Positions 12,231 to 24,900 of a stretch of DNA of 64,000 nt are shown piece by piece. The stretch covers positions 146,501 through 210,500 of the forward strand of contig OU015651.1 in the NCBI GenBank assembly GCA_907165275.2, written 5' to 3'. The DNA is from Zygaena filipendulae. Taxonomy: Eukaryota; Arthropoda; Insecta; Lepidoptera; Zygaenidae. The notes beneath the pieces are model-generated. The model searched no databases. It worked only from the letters and a program-made list of their open reading frames with translations, and was not told the DNA's origin. A program made the translations under genes and the position numbers. Position 1 is the stretch's first letter. Each line of letters opens with the position of its first letter.

Positions 12231-12489
12231 TAAAAATGCTGTGAGCTTGAATGTTCGATTATTATTATTAAGCATTATGAAATTTCACATATCTACACGT
12301 CAAGAGTACAGAAAAGGACATAGGGTAGCTCTACGTGCCAGTTATCCAGAAAAAGTACTGTCCCCGATGATAGAAAATGAACGGCTAAAATCTACATTAA
12401 CGCGAGAGAAGTCGCGCTTGACACTAGTCTTTAATACTTATGACGGAGCATCACTTGAGAACGGCCGACCTGATTTGGTTGATTATGTC

Positions 12490-12625
12490 ATTTTTGTAAA
12501 ATTAAAGCCGACTTGCAAAAATACAAAACTAAAAAGCTAAAAATAACAAAATACCGATTTAATCCAAAAGACAAAAATACACGTAATATTATTATTGGTT
12601 TGTGCTACCACTGATCGGTTAGAAT
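12490..12625 (-). repeat. Interspersed repeat shared with 50340-50470
   Basis: The segment containing AAAGCCGACTTGC, ACAAAATACCGATTTAATCC and AATATTATTATTGGTTTGTG is the reverse complement of 50340-50470 (GGTTTGTGCC complement, GGATTAAATCGGTATTTTG, GGAAGTCGGTTTTTA). The family is not identified. The GAAGTCGGTTTTTA end is common in lepidopteran genomes. Confidence 0.6.
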
Positions 12626-13379
12626 TCGGTGACAAGCCCATTTGTGTTGCCCACTAGGGATGTTCTGCTCACGACAAGCTCGTGGCAGGAGTCGACTTAG
12701 CCCATCTACCCACTCCATATTTGGCTTGGCCAAGTTTCATCATAATCGGACCAATGGTTTCGAAACGCGTAGAGGACAGACATAAAAACAACCATTTTTA
12801 CTTATACATATAAGAGATTGAACATTAAGATATATGAAATTGTAGAAAATTGAACATTTAATCATCATCAATGAAAATCGCGGACGAAATTTTTTCACCC
12901 AAAAAGTTGGGTGAAACTCTGGTATCTTTTAGCTTGGACTCTGGACGACCACATAATATAATATTTATTATCTTTGAGCTTCGGGAACGTTCGTGATTCC
13001 CTCTTCTCTCTGGGAATAGTATATTTCATTACGAGTGCGGAAAGCCTGTCAAATGTCTACCCGAGCCGAGGCGCAGCCGAAGGTGAGGGTTGACAGTCGG
13101 AATTCTTTGCAATGACGGTTCCGCACGTGTACTGAATAACTATTTTTAGTACAGTTGCGAAAAAATGAAGCCATTTAATAAAATAATAAAAACAAAGAAC
13201 ATACGGTAGTATGTCTAAGTAGTTTGTGCCTGAAACTAGCTAAATGTATTGCGAGCAAATCCAAAAAAAAAGAAGTGTCACCGCTGTCAAGTGTCATTCA
13301 TGGTTAAGTCATCTTGACAGCCGTCTGACGTCCCTCGTCACTGTCACAGTCAGATGTCAGTAATGAGTAATCCCAATTC

Positions 13380-13905
13380 ACTCAGTCGGTGTCTATGGTT
13401 GGTGCAGTGTGTTTGGGTGTCGGGTCCTGATTTCGTGTTTGGTTAGATTTTGTGTTTAATAGATTCTAATTTTATTCCATTCCGTAAGACGAACTTTCGT
13501 TAAAAGTGTTAATAATTATTTAGTGGAGTATTTTGAATGCAAGTGTCACCGGTGCGGCCGCTGCGGGACAAGTCTGCGTCGCGTTGTATGGTAGTGTCGC
13601 GAGCTGAGTTCATCAATTTATCGTACCTATTCGACATGTTCGTATGATCTTATTGTTAAGTGATCAGTGTTGTTACTCTCATTTTCGTTTTTGAATGTCA
13701 CTTTGATGAGAAGTGTGATTCCTGCTGACACCGAGTTATTTGCCTGATGGATTTTTAACAGGTAAACATCATCGCATAACGCATTACATTTTGAACCTAT
13801 GCACAAAGTGCAAGTGCACTGTGCGGTGCAGGACGGACGTCAGACTCTCGGCACCGGTCGATGACGCGGGCCGCTAACAGCACGCTGCGTGCCCTCGCCT
13901 TGTGA
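13380..13905 (+). promoter_or_regulatory. Candidate core promoter and 5' leader of the taperin-like gene
   Basis: A perfect arthropod initiator, TCAGTC (13382-13387, A at 13384), begins a stretch with raised CpG content. It contains two donor-like sites, AACAG|GTAAAC (13761) and CCTT|GTGAGC (about 13900), upstream of the first coding exon at 15907 on the same strand. No TATA box or clear DPE was seen. Linking it to the gene is inference from position and orientation. The block at 6890-7272 is an alternative. Confidence 0.35.
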
Positions 13906-15872
13906 GCTTCAAAAATTGTTCACATACTTTATTTTATTTATTTATTTTATTTAACAATAAATGCACCCAAGGACAACATAAAAAGGAAAGAAAGTATAAA
14001 AGTAATCATGTACAAGGGTCACTTTATTGATTATTACTTATCATAATCTTTTATGTTTTCATATGTATGAATTGAGTATTGTTATTGATTAGGTATGAGT
14101 TCATGTAAATAACATAAGTTCAGTTCCATTATAAAATAATAACGTCTTGTTAGAAAATGCATAAATCTAATGAATGTGAATCAAGCCATTTGTTAACACA
14201 GACACCGGAATCTGAATGAGTATGCACATTACATTCACAAGGGTCAATGTGCCTGAACCCAACACACTGTAATGAACACCTCAGGTCAGTTATGCTGAAG
14301 CTAATCTCATCTAATGGAATTAACACAAGCTTGCTACAGGGTCATAGTGATTCAATTACCCCACGAGTCACAACTGCTTGTCCAATATGTAGATAGCTGT
14401 TAACTACTGATAACCAAAACTGAAGTATCTTCCTATTTGTTCCTATATATAATTTTTTTTTTCTTGAATGATATACCCAAGGAGGTAAATCATTATAATA
14501 CAACCTAGCCAATCTAGTTATGACTAATAAGTATTTTAAATTTGACCTAAACTCCTAAACAAGACTATACTAAGAATGTGTCCAATAACACTTTTCTTAT
14601 TTTATTTATTTATTCATTTATTCATTTATTGTCTCTATTAAGGGGAAGACACTTTGTTCTTGTGTTCTTTGGATACAGTACTCACAGCACTAAATACACT
14701 ATCACTATACACTACACTAACTCAAAAGGTTTGGTCCTTTTTAGTCTTCGTTTTATATTTATGTTATATATTAATGAAAATAAACTTTATTTTTTAAATC
14801 TGTCGGTTTGTTGGTCTCTTTATCTATGATGATTGTTATTGATGATTTAACTAAAGTTAAAAGTTAAGCTCAACACTCACTTTGATTTGATAAAGAAAGA
14901 CTAGGTACCTACTCTTTTCTGATTGTAGTGTTATTGTGACAGTTGCTTATAGAGACACAATCCCAAAGGAGAATTTGTTTATTTATTTTTTTAGGAAAAC
15001 CAACTGCTTTAAAGAAAATTAATGATAATGTAAGCAAAAATAGCAGCATCAGCTGATAGAATTGAAGACGATATGAACAAAGTTGTGAACACACTTCAGC
15101 TGCCCCATTGCAAAACCTAGTTTGTCTACCTAAATTGGAACTGGAAAAGAGACTTACTCGGTAATAATCTTTAATAGAATTGTGGTGAAATGTGAAGTGT
15201 GGTGAATTCACCAGTTCCATTTTCTTTGACATACTAGGTTTTGAAATAGGGCAGCCTATTTAGTTTGTGTACATTTCAAATCTTGTACTATGGATCCTTG
15301 CCCGACCTGCATGAAATATCAATGTGTCTGTAATTATGCTTTTGTATTGTCAAGGTTTTTGTAAGGTTTTCCTCCAAAATAAAATAAAATAAAATATTAA
15401 ATTAAACTGCAAGTTCATCTTATAACTATGCAAGACAAGCGGTTTTCCCCTGCATTTTCATCCATGTTCACCATTATCACAATGAGAATTGAAGTAACAA
15501 AAACCTAATGTTTCATTATTTGGAAAAAAAGAGCACCCAAACACCTACTGAAATCCAGGATTAACTTTTAAACTACTACTTACAAATACTTCACCCTCCT
15601 TAGGGGTTGAATTTCCAAATCCCCTATCAGTGTTTGTCTACATTATAAAATGAAGCCTTGTTCAGTTTATGACTCAGTAGTTTTGTGAATACATTGACAT
15701 ATGACTGTATCTATATAAGTAGTGTGTAAACTTTGATGCATAACATTGCAAATTGCAATAATTTGTTTTTGTACTTTATTGACTTGGCTTTGTATTACTT
15801 GAGTGATATCATTAATTTGTGTATGAGCATTATGTGTATTTGGCTTCCAAATGTTTATTTGCATTTGTTTGT
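13906..15872. other. Putative 5'-UTR intron of the taperin-like gene
   Basis: AT-rich, with no coding exon found and only low-complexity runs such as TTTATTTATTTA (13930, 14600). If the 13.4-kb leader is right, this is intron 1. Confidence 0.35.
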
Positions 15873-15946
15873 GCCAGTGGCATAGAGTCGGGGCTGCCAC
15901 ATCAAGATGATGGTGGAGACCATCCTTGAGTCCTCACAGGATTTCG
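15873..15946 (+). CDS. Taperin-like gene, first coding exon
   Basis: The exon is bounded by a TTTGTTTGTGCCAG acceptor (AG at 15871-15872) and a G|GTGAGT donor (15947). Its ATG at 15907 gives [13 protein letters not shown] plus one base. That base joins the acceptor at 16891-16892 to restore the frame GGC-GCC-GGC exactly, which supports this start over the in-exon ATG at 16883 (which would lie in the intron) or 16901. The 34 bases before the ATG are 5' UTR. Confidence 0.55.
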
Positions 15947-18900
15947 GTGAGTCACACACAGGCCTCAGCTTTACTTGCACCACGCTGCTTATGTATATTT
16001 TTCTATAATTATACTATAATAATTATTATCAAACAAGTTTAATTAAAACTATTGTTAAGTATATTTATTTATATTTCTAATATTTGACTAATTGTTGCAT
16101 TAAGTCCGCCTTTTGTATGGAGATGTGCATAATATTTAAATAAATAATGAATAAATATATAATTCAGCTCCTATTGTCTGATTATAAGTTAAAAATCTTT
16201 ATTTGCATAAATAGTGATTTATTTAATTTTTTATTTATTTATTTATTAAAAAAATCCCTATATTCCTTACAGCCTAACTTAATACGATTATATTATGACG
16301 ACATTAAGTATTTAATACATTTTTAAGGTTACTTATAAGGTAACACAAACAAAGTAATTTTGTGAATTCATTCAGAGAACAGGTCAGGTGATATCTGTAT
16401 AGGTATTCTATAAATGCTATACAAGTATGGCCAAAAAAGATAGCTTACTTGATATACTCGTAGCAAGCAGTCCGAGTCTGTAGTCATGTATTTACTGTCC
16501 ACTTTATGTAGAAATTGTCAAAAAGTCATTAATAAAACCTAATTATTGTGACATTGTTGGTGATTGAAAAAGTGAAAATATTATGCATTAGCTGACTTGG
16601 CACACAATAGTTACCTGTGGCATGTCTACTCATTGATGTGTCAATGTTATGAGAAACTGGACATTAGATTAGCTTGCCATGCAGCAATGTAACTTGTGGA
16701 CGGTAACTTAAATAATACTACTGCTACTAACTATAAAGGGAACTAGTTAGACCAACTGTCAGACTATCACACATCATTTATCGCTTGATTTTCACTGGAT
16801 CAGAAAAGTACCATACCACAATGTCATCGGTGGGGGGAACCTCAGTAGGTCATCGGGTAGCCCGGGTTAATAGGTTATTTCGATGGCATCAGGCGCCGGC
16901 ATGTCGACCGGCAGCCTCCCGCAATGGAAGCGCGAGCTGCTGCAGCGGCGGGCCGCGCGCTCCCGCCCCGCCGCGCCGCCCCCTGCGCCGCCGCCGCTGC
17001 CGCCGCCGCCCCCGCCGCCGCCGCCGCCGGCCGACGACGACGACGAGGAGCTGCGCTACGGGCCGGGCATCGTGAAGCGGCTGCAGTCGCGCTACCTGAG
17101 CCTCGCGCTGCGGGACGCGCCGCGCCGCCGCCCCTCCGTGATGCGCCGCGCCGCCTCGCTCGAGCACATGCTGGACGAGCGGCCGCCGCCCGCGCCCCGC
17201 GCGCCCGCGCCCTCCCGCCGCGCGCCCGCCCGCGCGCCGCGCCCCGCCTCGCTGGCCGCGCCGCCCGCGCTGCCCGCGCCCGCGCCGCGCCGCGACGTCG
17301 TCAAACGCGCGCGCTCCGTGGACGCGCTCAGCCGGCTCGAGACGCGAGACGAGCCGCCCCCGCTGGCCTCGCCGCCCTCGCCGCCGCCCCCGCCGGCCGC
17401 CGCGCCGCGCCCGCCCGCGCCCCGCGCCGCCCGCCCTCCGCGCCGGCCCGCGCCGCTGCTGCGCGACGCGGAGCGCCCGCCCCCGGACCTGGTGCGCTCG
17501 ACGCTCAGGAAGTTCGAGTCGCCGCCGACCCGGCGGACGGCGCCGGCGGCGCGCGTGTCGGCCGTGCTGCGCGGGCTGGAGGCGCAGCCGCGCACCTCCA
17601 CGCCGGAGCCGCGCGGCCGCTCGCCGAGCCCGGCCGCCGCCGACCTGTCCGCCATCGAGGAGCCCGAAGCGGCCGCCGCTGCCGCGGAGACGAAGCGCGT
17701 GTCTCGCGCGGCGCTCGAGAGCATCGCGAGCGCGGGCTCGACGATGCGGTACTGCTTCGAGGCGGGGCGCGGCGGCTCGCACCTGCCGCCGGTGGCAGCC
17801 ACCAACCCGGTGCTGCTCGGCCGGGCGCGGCTGGCTGCCTCGCCGCGCCGCGTCGGCGTCATCCGCCCGATGCCCGCGCCCGCGCTCGATCACGTGACGT
17901 CCGCCCCCGCCCCGCCCCCGGACGAGCCCGTCGAGAAGACGATCGACTCGCCCGGCACGAAGGTGATGACCCCTGAGATGGAAACGCCGCCGGTCCCGAC
18001 GGAGCGCCTCGACAAGAAGGAGCAACCCCCCTCGGCTCTCGTCGAGCCGACCCCTCGCTCGCCCCCGCGGGAGGAACGCGAGGCGAGCCCTGAGCCGGAG
18101 TTCGAGAAACCGGAGCCTCTGGAAGCGGCCGCAGACCCGCCGAAGCCCGAGCCGCTGGTGAACGGGCACGGCGGGCGCGAGCGGCGCGCGGACCCGAAAG
18201 GGAGGAGTGCGCCCTCGAGGATCGGCCGCGCGGACATCGACCGGGCATGGAGCGGCACCGGCGCCGGCGCCGGGAGGGACGCGCCCGAGAAGAGCGAGGG
18301 CTGTGCGGTGAACGGGGCGGTGTCGTGGCGCGGCGCGGGCGGGGCGGCGCGGCTGCGGGGCGCGGCGCCCGCCGGCAACTCGGTGGTGTTCAACTTCTCG
18401 GACCGCAAGGAGGTGCCCGACTACATCGAGAACGACGGCTGCATCCTGCGCGGCTCCCGCCGGAACAAGATCAAGGTGAGATCATCCTTCACAGCATAGT
18501 ATAGCCTTTAATCTAAGGTCCTCGACTGTTTATTAACCGGGCGTTGCGCCCGGTTACCCAGTGCGTGCCCGCGCCCCAGAGCTCGCGGCTCGCTCGCGCG
18601 CAACATGACCGCCGCGCCACATGACCGCCGCGCCACATGACCGCCGCGCCACATGACCGCCGGGCCATATAACCGCCGCGCCACGGGGGCCACGTCGGGC
18701 CGAGCGATGCGATCGGAATTAACGATTTTCCGTCAGCGACAACTATAAATACATAATTGGCGTATCCGTATCGTCGTTACTAGTCTATTGAACCAATTTC
18801 TCTCTTCTCTAATCTGATTCTTTCATAATAATAACGCTTGAACATTATCGCCACCTACCCTTTGTTTCCAAGTCCATTATATTATGTATTTTAACACAAT

Positions 18901-21900
18901 TACACCCAAACTTAGGATAACACACAAGAATTTATTAAGTGTATGTATCAAATGTATGTTAATCCTGAAGCGTGAATCGAACTCGCGACATCTGATGTGG
19001 CAGTCAGGTTCGCTAACCACTAAGCCGAAGTGGTTAGCGAACCCAAGTACTTATACTTTTATAATGTAAATCTGTTGGCAAACCAATAAATAAATTAACC
19101 CGACCCATCAAAAATCTAATTTCTCGTGACCACGTGATATGACGATACATTCCTTAGATTTCTATAGCGAACAATATTATAGTTTGTCAACTTGTCCTGC
19201 CATCGTAGTCGGTAGGTACACATTATTCAGTTGTACCTACACTCATAGATAGTACGGCTGTGTGTTTTTTCTTGTTTTATCAGTCGGCATTGTTTGTATT
19301 CGTAAAATGTGTTGATTGTATCGTATTAAGTACCGGCGCGGCGGTGAAAGTGTTGGGCGGGCGCGGAGCGATGGCGCCTCTACAGGTGCGGATCGATGCA
19401 ACTCTCGATTTCGGCGGCTCGAGAGCTCAGAGCGCCCCCGGAATGCTAATGAGGCGACGCTGCGTTCCGCGTGCAACTAACACGCGCGCACACTTATATA
19501 ATTATTTATACGCAATAATGCGTGCACACTGGTGCACACTCTCTCTCTTTCACGCCTTACCAACTCAACTATTTAAATAAAAACAGACACAAGTTGGGAT
19601 ATAGTTAAAGAACAAGAAAACTTACAACTAGACATAATAACTTATGTCCTAAACTTTCTCACAGCTAAGTTACATTACAAACGACTAGCATTAGCATGGT
19701 GACAGGAACACGAGTCGCTGGGTCCACTGCCAATACAAATAATAGGCAAACTTGTTACGCGTTACGTAGTACCAAATAGTTGTAGAGGAAGGAAAGTAAA
19801 GAATAAAGAATTTTAGGTTGGAAACAATTGCACTTGTGCTATGCTATGCATCATTGCATAAGTACACATTTTCAGGGGTGCAGAAAAGGACATAGGGTAC
19901 TTTTTATTCTGGAGTTCCCGCGGGAAATCCGGAATTAACGTAAGTGAAACCGCGAGGAACAGCTAGTCTCACAGAAATAAGCTATCGTGTCGTTTGTGTG
20001 AACACCACCCACCACTAATCTAAGATACAAACAAATGGCAGCTGCTAACACAGCGAAGTTGCACGTGTGAAAGAGACTTGTTGTAAATAGATCCTGAGAC
20101 ATAGAACCCCTACCTTTCTCTCTGCAGTGAATAGCTTCATAGGATACTAGCTGACCCCCGCGGTAATTTTGGAGTACCCGCGAGAATGGGCATGTTAACT
20201 AATTTTTATTTTTTAATCCGTCTTGTAGATTATTAAAAAATATTGGACACGTATTTTTTCTTTTTTTACGTAATCAAAAAATAATGGCGATATATTGAGT
20301 TGAAATTTCGCGTGACGTCACTATTCTGACAGTTTGTATGGCGGTTTGTGGTTAGTGACGTCACGACCCACTCATCCTAAACTTTAATGCGCTTTATCTC
20401 TGTATATTTTAATTTATTTGAAAAAGCAAAAAATACGTGTCTATTGTTTTTTCATTTTCTAACTGACGGACTAATTAGAATTTTGATTTTCAATAGTAAT
20501 CAACATCCCTATTCCGGGATAAAAAGTACTCTATATCACTCAGGATTACTGTAGCCCTCCTATACGTGAAATAATGTTCAAAATCTGTTTAGTAGATCCA
20601 GAGATTACCCCGTACAAACTCACAAACACAATTCACCAACTCACAAACTTTTGCTCTTTATAATATTAGTATAGATAATTTGAGCCACGGGTTTTTTAAT
20701 AGGTATATCAATGGCCACTGTAGATAAAATTTGTCGAATAACACATTTCATTTATTTATTTCATTTATTCAGCCAACAGAAATACACCAGCTTACAAATT
20801 ACAACGTACAAATCTATGGAAAGCATTGTTAGGGTATTTCCTATAATAGGCTAAAACAACATGCAAAAGGTGATGTAGGTATGTAGGTGCCATGACTATA
20901 GGAGGTCGATAAAGTGTCTCTGTGATGCCTAAATGGTTCAACAAATGGCTGTCGGTTATCGTTTCGCTCCGTCGTCGCCAACTGATTGATTTGCTTTCTT
21001 TTTTATAACTCTCCAAACGGTTTCGGTTTGTCAATGCAGAATAGATGTTACGTTGCGTTTGAATTAAAATCGATATCTCCATTACCTACATCCGTTGAAC
21101 GATTAGCGCACTTCCGTGACCGGCGCCGACGCTCCGACGTTGCGCCGCATCTCGACGGTACGTTTCTCCACATTGAGGACCAGTTGAGTTCCCGAGTTGG
21201 GATGCCGGCATTTATAAATCGGGTTAGCAATTTATAAATCCGCCATTTTATCTCGATCGATTTCTGTCATGTTACAGAAGCTTCTAGAATAATTCAGTGC
21301 AGTATATAAATCATAAATAGAGTGGGGGCGTGCTAATTTAACTACTAGGTACCGACCTATGGTACCTTCATACCTACATCACCTTATGCATGTTGTTTTA
21401 GCCTATTATAGGAAATACCCTAAAAATGCTTTCCATGGATTTGTACGTTGTAATTTGTAAGCTGGTGTATTTCTTTTGGCTAAATAAATAAATAATATAG
21501 GTACTACATATTATTACGTAGAGGTATATTTATCTAATATATGTATATAAATCACGTGTCACGTCGTTTGTTCGCAATGGACTCGGAAACTACTGAACGG
21601 ATTTTGATACAATTTTGCAACCATTTATAATATGGACCAACTTAAAAGATAGGATAGTTTTTAACCCGGAATTCCCTCGGGAATTGAAGGACATAGAGTA
21701 CTTTTTTCCCGCAACCTCCGCGGAAACTCCGAAATTACCGCGGATGAAATCGCGGGGGACAGGTAGTTATACCATAGATATGTGACGCGAGAAAGTGGAA
21801 CCCTGTGTTCATCACACAGTCTACCCCTACCGGAAATCGAACCCGGAACCTCTTGATTAGCGGGGAGGCCTAGTGATCTACTGCGCCAATCCGGTCGTCA

Positions 21901-24900
21901 GATAATGAGTATTCTGTGTCCTTCGCTTTACCATTGACAACGTACGCAAAATTTCATGATGATTGGTTGAGCCGTTGAGGCGTGAAAGCGTAACAAACAA
22001 AAAATTACACAAACTCACTTTCGCATAGATCGTTATCGCTTTAGAAAACTAAGGATCGCATCGTTGCGTCGTGTCACGTGGTCGCGAAAAAATGCACTCT
22101 TGATACGATTTTTTATGACAACATGACATGACATTAGTTTTCTATTGCGTTAACGATCCTAGATTGTCAACTTGGCTAAGGGGGCTGGTGGTCAGTGCTA
22201 TACGATCTTCAAGATGTAGAGTGTGCGTTTTTTTCTATTAGTGAGACTGCAGGTGCGCGCGCCTCCAACTCGCTCGACTGGTTGCACTTTTTTACTTTTT
22301 GTCGCGTTTACGATCCGCCATTGTGCGCTGCCTTTGTTCGCGTCATCACCCCCCTCGGCTCCTGCACATTTCTTTTATCTCAATCAGAGTCAAGGCCGCC
22401 TCGAGCCGCGCTCCAGTCGACGGCTGCCGAATTGTCTGTGATCGAACTCATCCCAACCGCAGAACAGATAAAAGGCGCATCGACTTAGTTTAGTATAAAA
22501 CCGGTGTCGTCGGGTGTCTCTTTTGCACAAAATATTCATCACGCGCAAAAACGTTCATTAACGTAACGAAATGTATTTAACGCCATTTGGGCATAGTCAC
22601 TGTTTGCAAAAATAACAGTATGAGGAATATTGTGTAAAATTTATTTGGTAAGTAGGCATGCCAGGAAAGGAAGTTTTGGGAAGATTAGGGCATTTGCTCT
22701 AACTTCCTCCGCAACCGTGTCGTGCCCCGCGTACATTGCCTCTCTAGTTAATGGTTGTGGACTCTGGTTGTGGACGCGGAACAGTTTTTGCCGTGCCTTA
22801 TTACGTACAAACGAGTATAATTACGTTTGAAAGTCAAGGCTGATGAGCGGCATTGCACCGCCCGTTTCCTTAAATCGTGCCATAGAAGCGTTTCAGCACG
22901 CGATACATCATTGGGACTCATTTGTCATTAATACTGCTGTGTAATGTGCTCCGTTACTAACACCAATACCAGCGGCACACACCCGCCATACCGCGGCACT
23001 TGTGTGCGAGAAACTCGATTCCCATAGCAATTAATATGCTTAAATATTTTCAATCACTTTCATACAACCTAACACAGACGTGAAAGGTTGCAGTCGAAAC
23101 ATGCTCTCAGTACAAACGAGCTCATCAGGCAAACCGGTCCGTCACTATGTAGCCGGTTAATAGTGATGGTAGGTGCGTTCCGATCTATCATTGGGGCACA
23201 CTTAATTATTTGAACACCGTTCGGTGTACCTAGATGATGTACCGTCGCCGTCGTTGGTGTCGGGGCCGCGTCTCGCTCGCCCGGCGCCCGGCGCGGCATA
23301 ACGGGCCGCTTGCCCGTCCCAAGAGAAGGATATCACAAAACTCTTGTGAACTGTATATTGGTACATACCGAACCCACGACCTGAATAAAATATCTATCAG
23401 GCGACTAATACTTTTACTTTGGAATGCATCGGTCTCCATAATTTCCGGCCTTCCTCGTCAATGGAACACAGATGAAGATGAAAGCGCCAATATTTAATAG
23501 GTAATCAATATACATAATGTGTTGTATTGATCGACGCTTTCTAGCCGTCGCACACGTGTGCGTGCGCCGGACTCCTACAATGGCGGGCGGACAAAAAACG
23601 TGTTCCCAGCGGCAGCGCCCTTGGGGGCCCGGCATTGGGCCCGGCGCGGCGTTAACTCGCACGCACTTTGCATAATTACTGGCAACACCGACCGAGACGG
23701 TCGCTCGCTGTCGCGATCCTCTACCGGTTTTTTTTTTATTTATGCTTGCATTTATGATACGAATGATTTCTACGGCTAATAGGAAAAACGAGAGAGTTGC
23801 TCTATTGCTAGTTATATAATCAAATAATAATAATAATCTAAATATTTTGCGCCGCTAGAAACTTTCGGTTTTAACTTCGGTATGTCTCCCGGCGCAGCTG
23901 ACTTCTCTTCTTTACAAACAAACAGTTATGTTTTTTGAGAACGGCACGAGTTTCACAACTTTCGTAGTAGTTGACGCGTTTCTTTTAGAACAGGCTGTTC
24001 GTTGATCGAAAATGTTAAGTTGAGCTTCGAGAAATACCATAAGGCTGACCGGTTTCGAGGTGTCAACTATCAGCGCCACCGCCCGCGCCGGTGCCGGTGG
24101 GCCACACCGCACACGCGATACTTCAGCAGAATTTGTAACAGAATAATCTGACAGATGTCTGCGGGACACGCGCACTGTTTTTAAACAATCACTTTGCCAA
24201 ATGGTTGATGTACGCATTGAAAAAAAATAAACAACAATTCATTGATTGATTTCGTAATCAGTATATCTCTTACACAGTTCGTTCTTAACCCCACAAAAGG
24301 ATTTGATTGGGTGTATTGGTGTTAGGTATTTAGCTACCTATATCTAGGTAAACTTCCATCGCCCGCAACTCGGCAAACGCTTAATATCGTCATAATTATG
24401 CATTCGTATTATGCCGACCTGCATTATTTCAAGAAGCTAATTTATTGTAATTGCAAATCAGTCGAAAGAAATGTTAAAAGTTTGCGTTATTCCTTTGAAG
24501 GTCGAATGACATTCGAGCCAGGCGAGGTTAAATGGACGTAACTGGTAATGTTTTACAATATCCAGATTCTAATCTCTAAAGTTTACTTTTTAATGAAGAA
24601 ATAGATACAACTTTTAAATTAAAAGAAGGCAACCGGAGACTTGTAGCTAGAATATTAAAAATATATCTAGTCGAAGTGATATCGAAGTATGTCGAAGTAC
24701 GTTGAATTGATATTTGAACTTCTAAAATAATAATACCAATGGTCATATGAAGGTCCACAGTCCCTCGCCTCTGTTGATACTTCCTGCTGTGAATGGGTAC
24801 GAGCGGAGACGACGCTCGCACTCCCAGTCCCAGTGATTAATCGTGTTTTATTGCTGATCTTTTCTTTTACATTTGTTGCGTAAATTGTTGCAAATTTGCT

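Noticed and set aside
16889..18169. 426-codon minus-strand frame and 350-codon shifted plus frame over the Pro-rich exon
   Set aside because: They follow from extreme GC content; the frame with agreeing splice phases and family-like motifs is the plus frame used for the gene.
22485..22520. TATA-box promoter (TATAAAA at about 22493)
   Set aside because: No initiator or downstream exon could be tied to it, and a seven-base AT match is expected often here.
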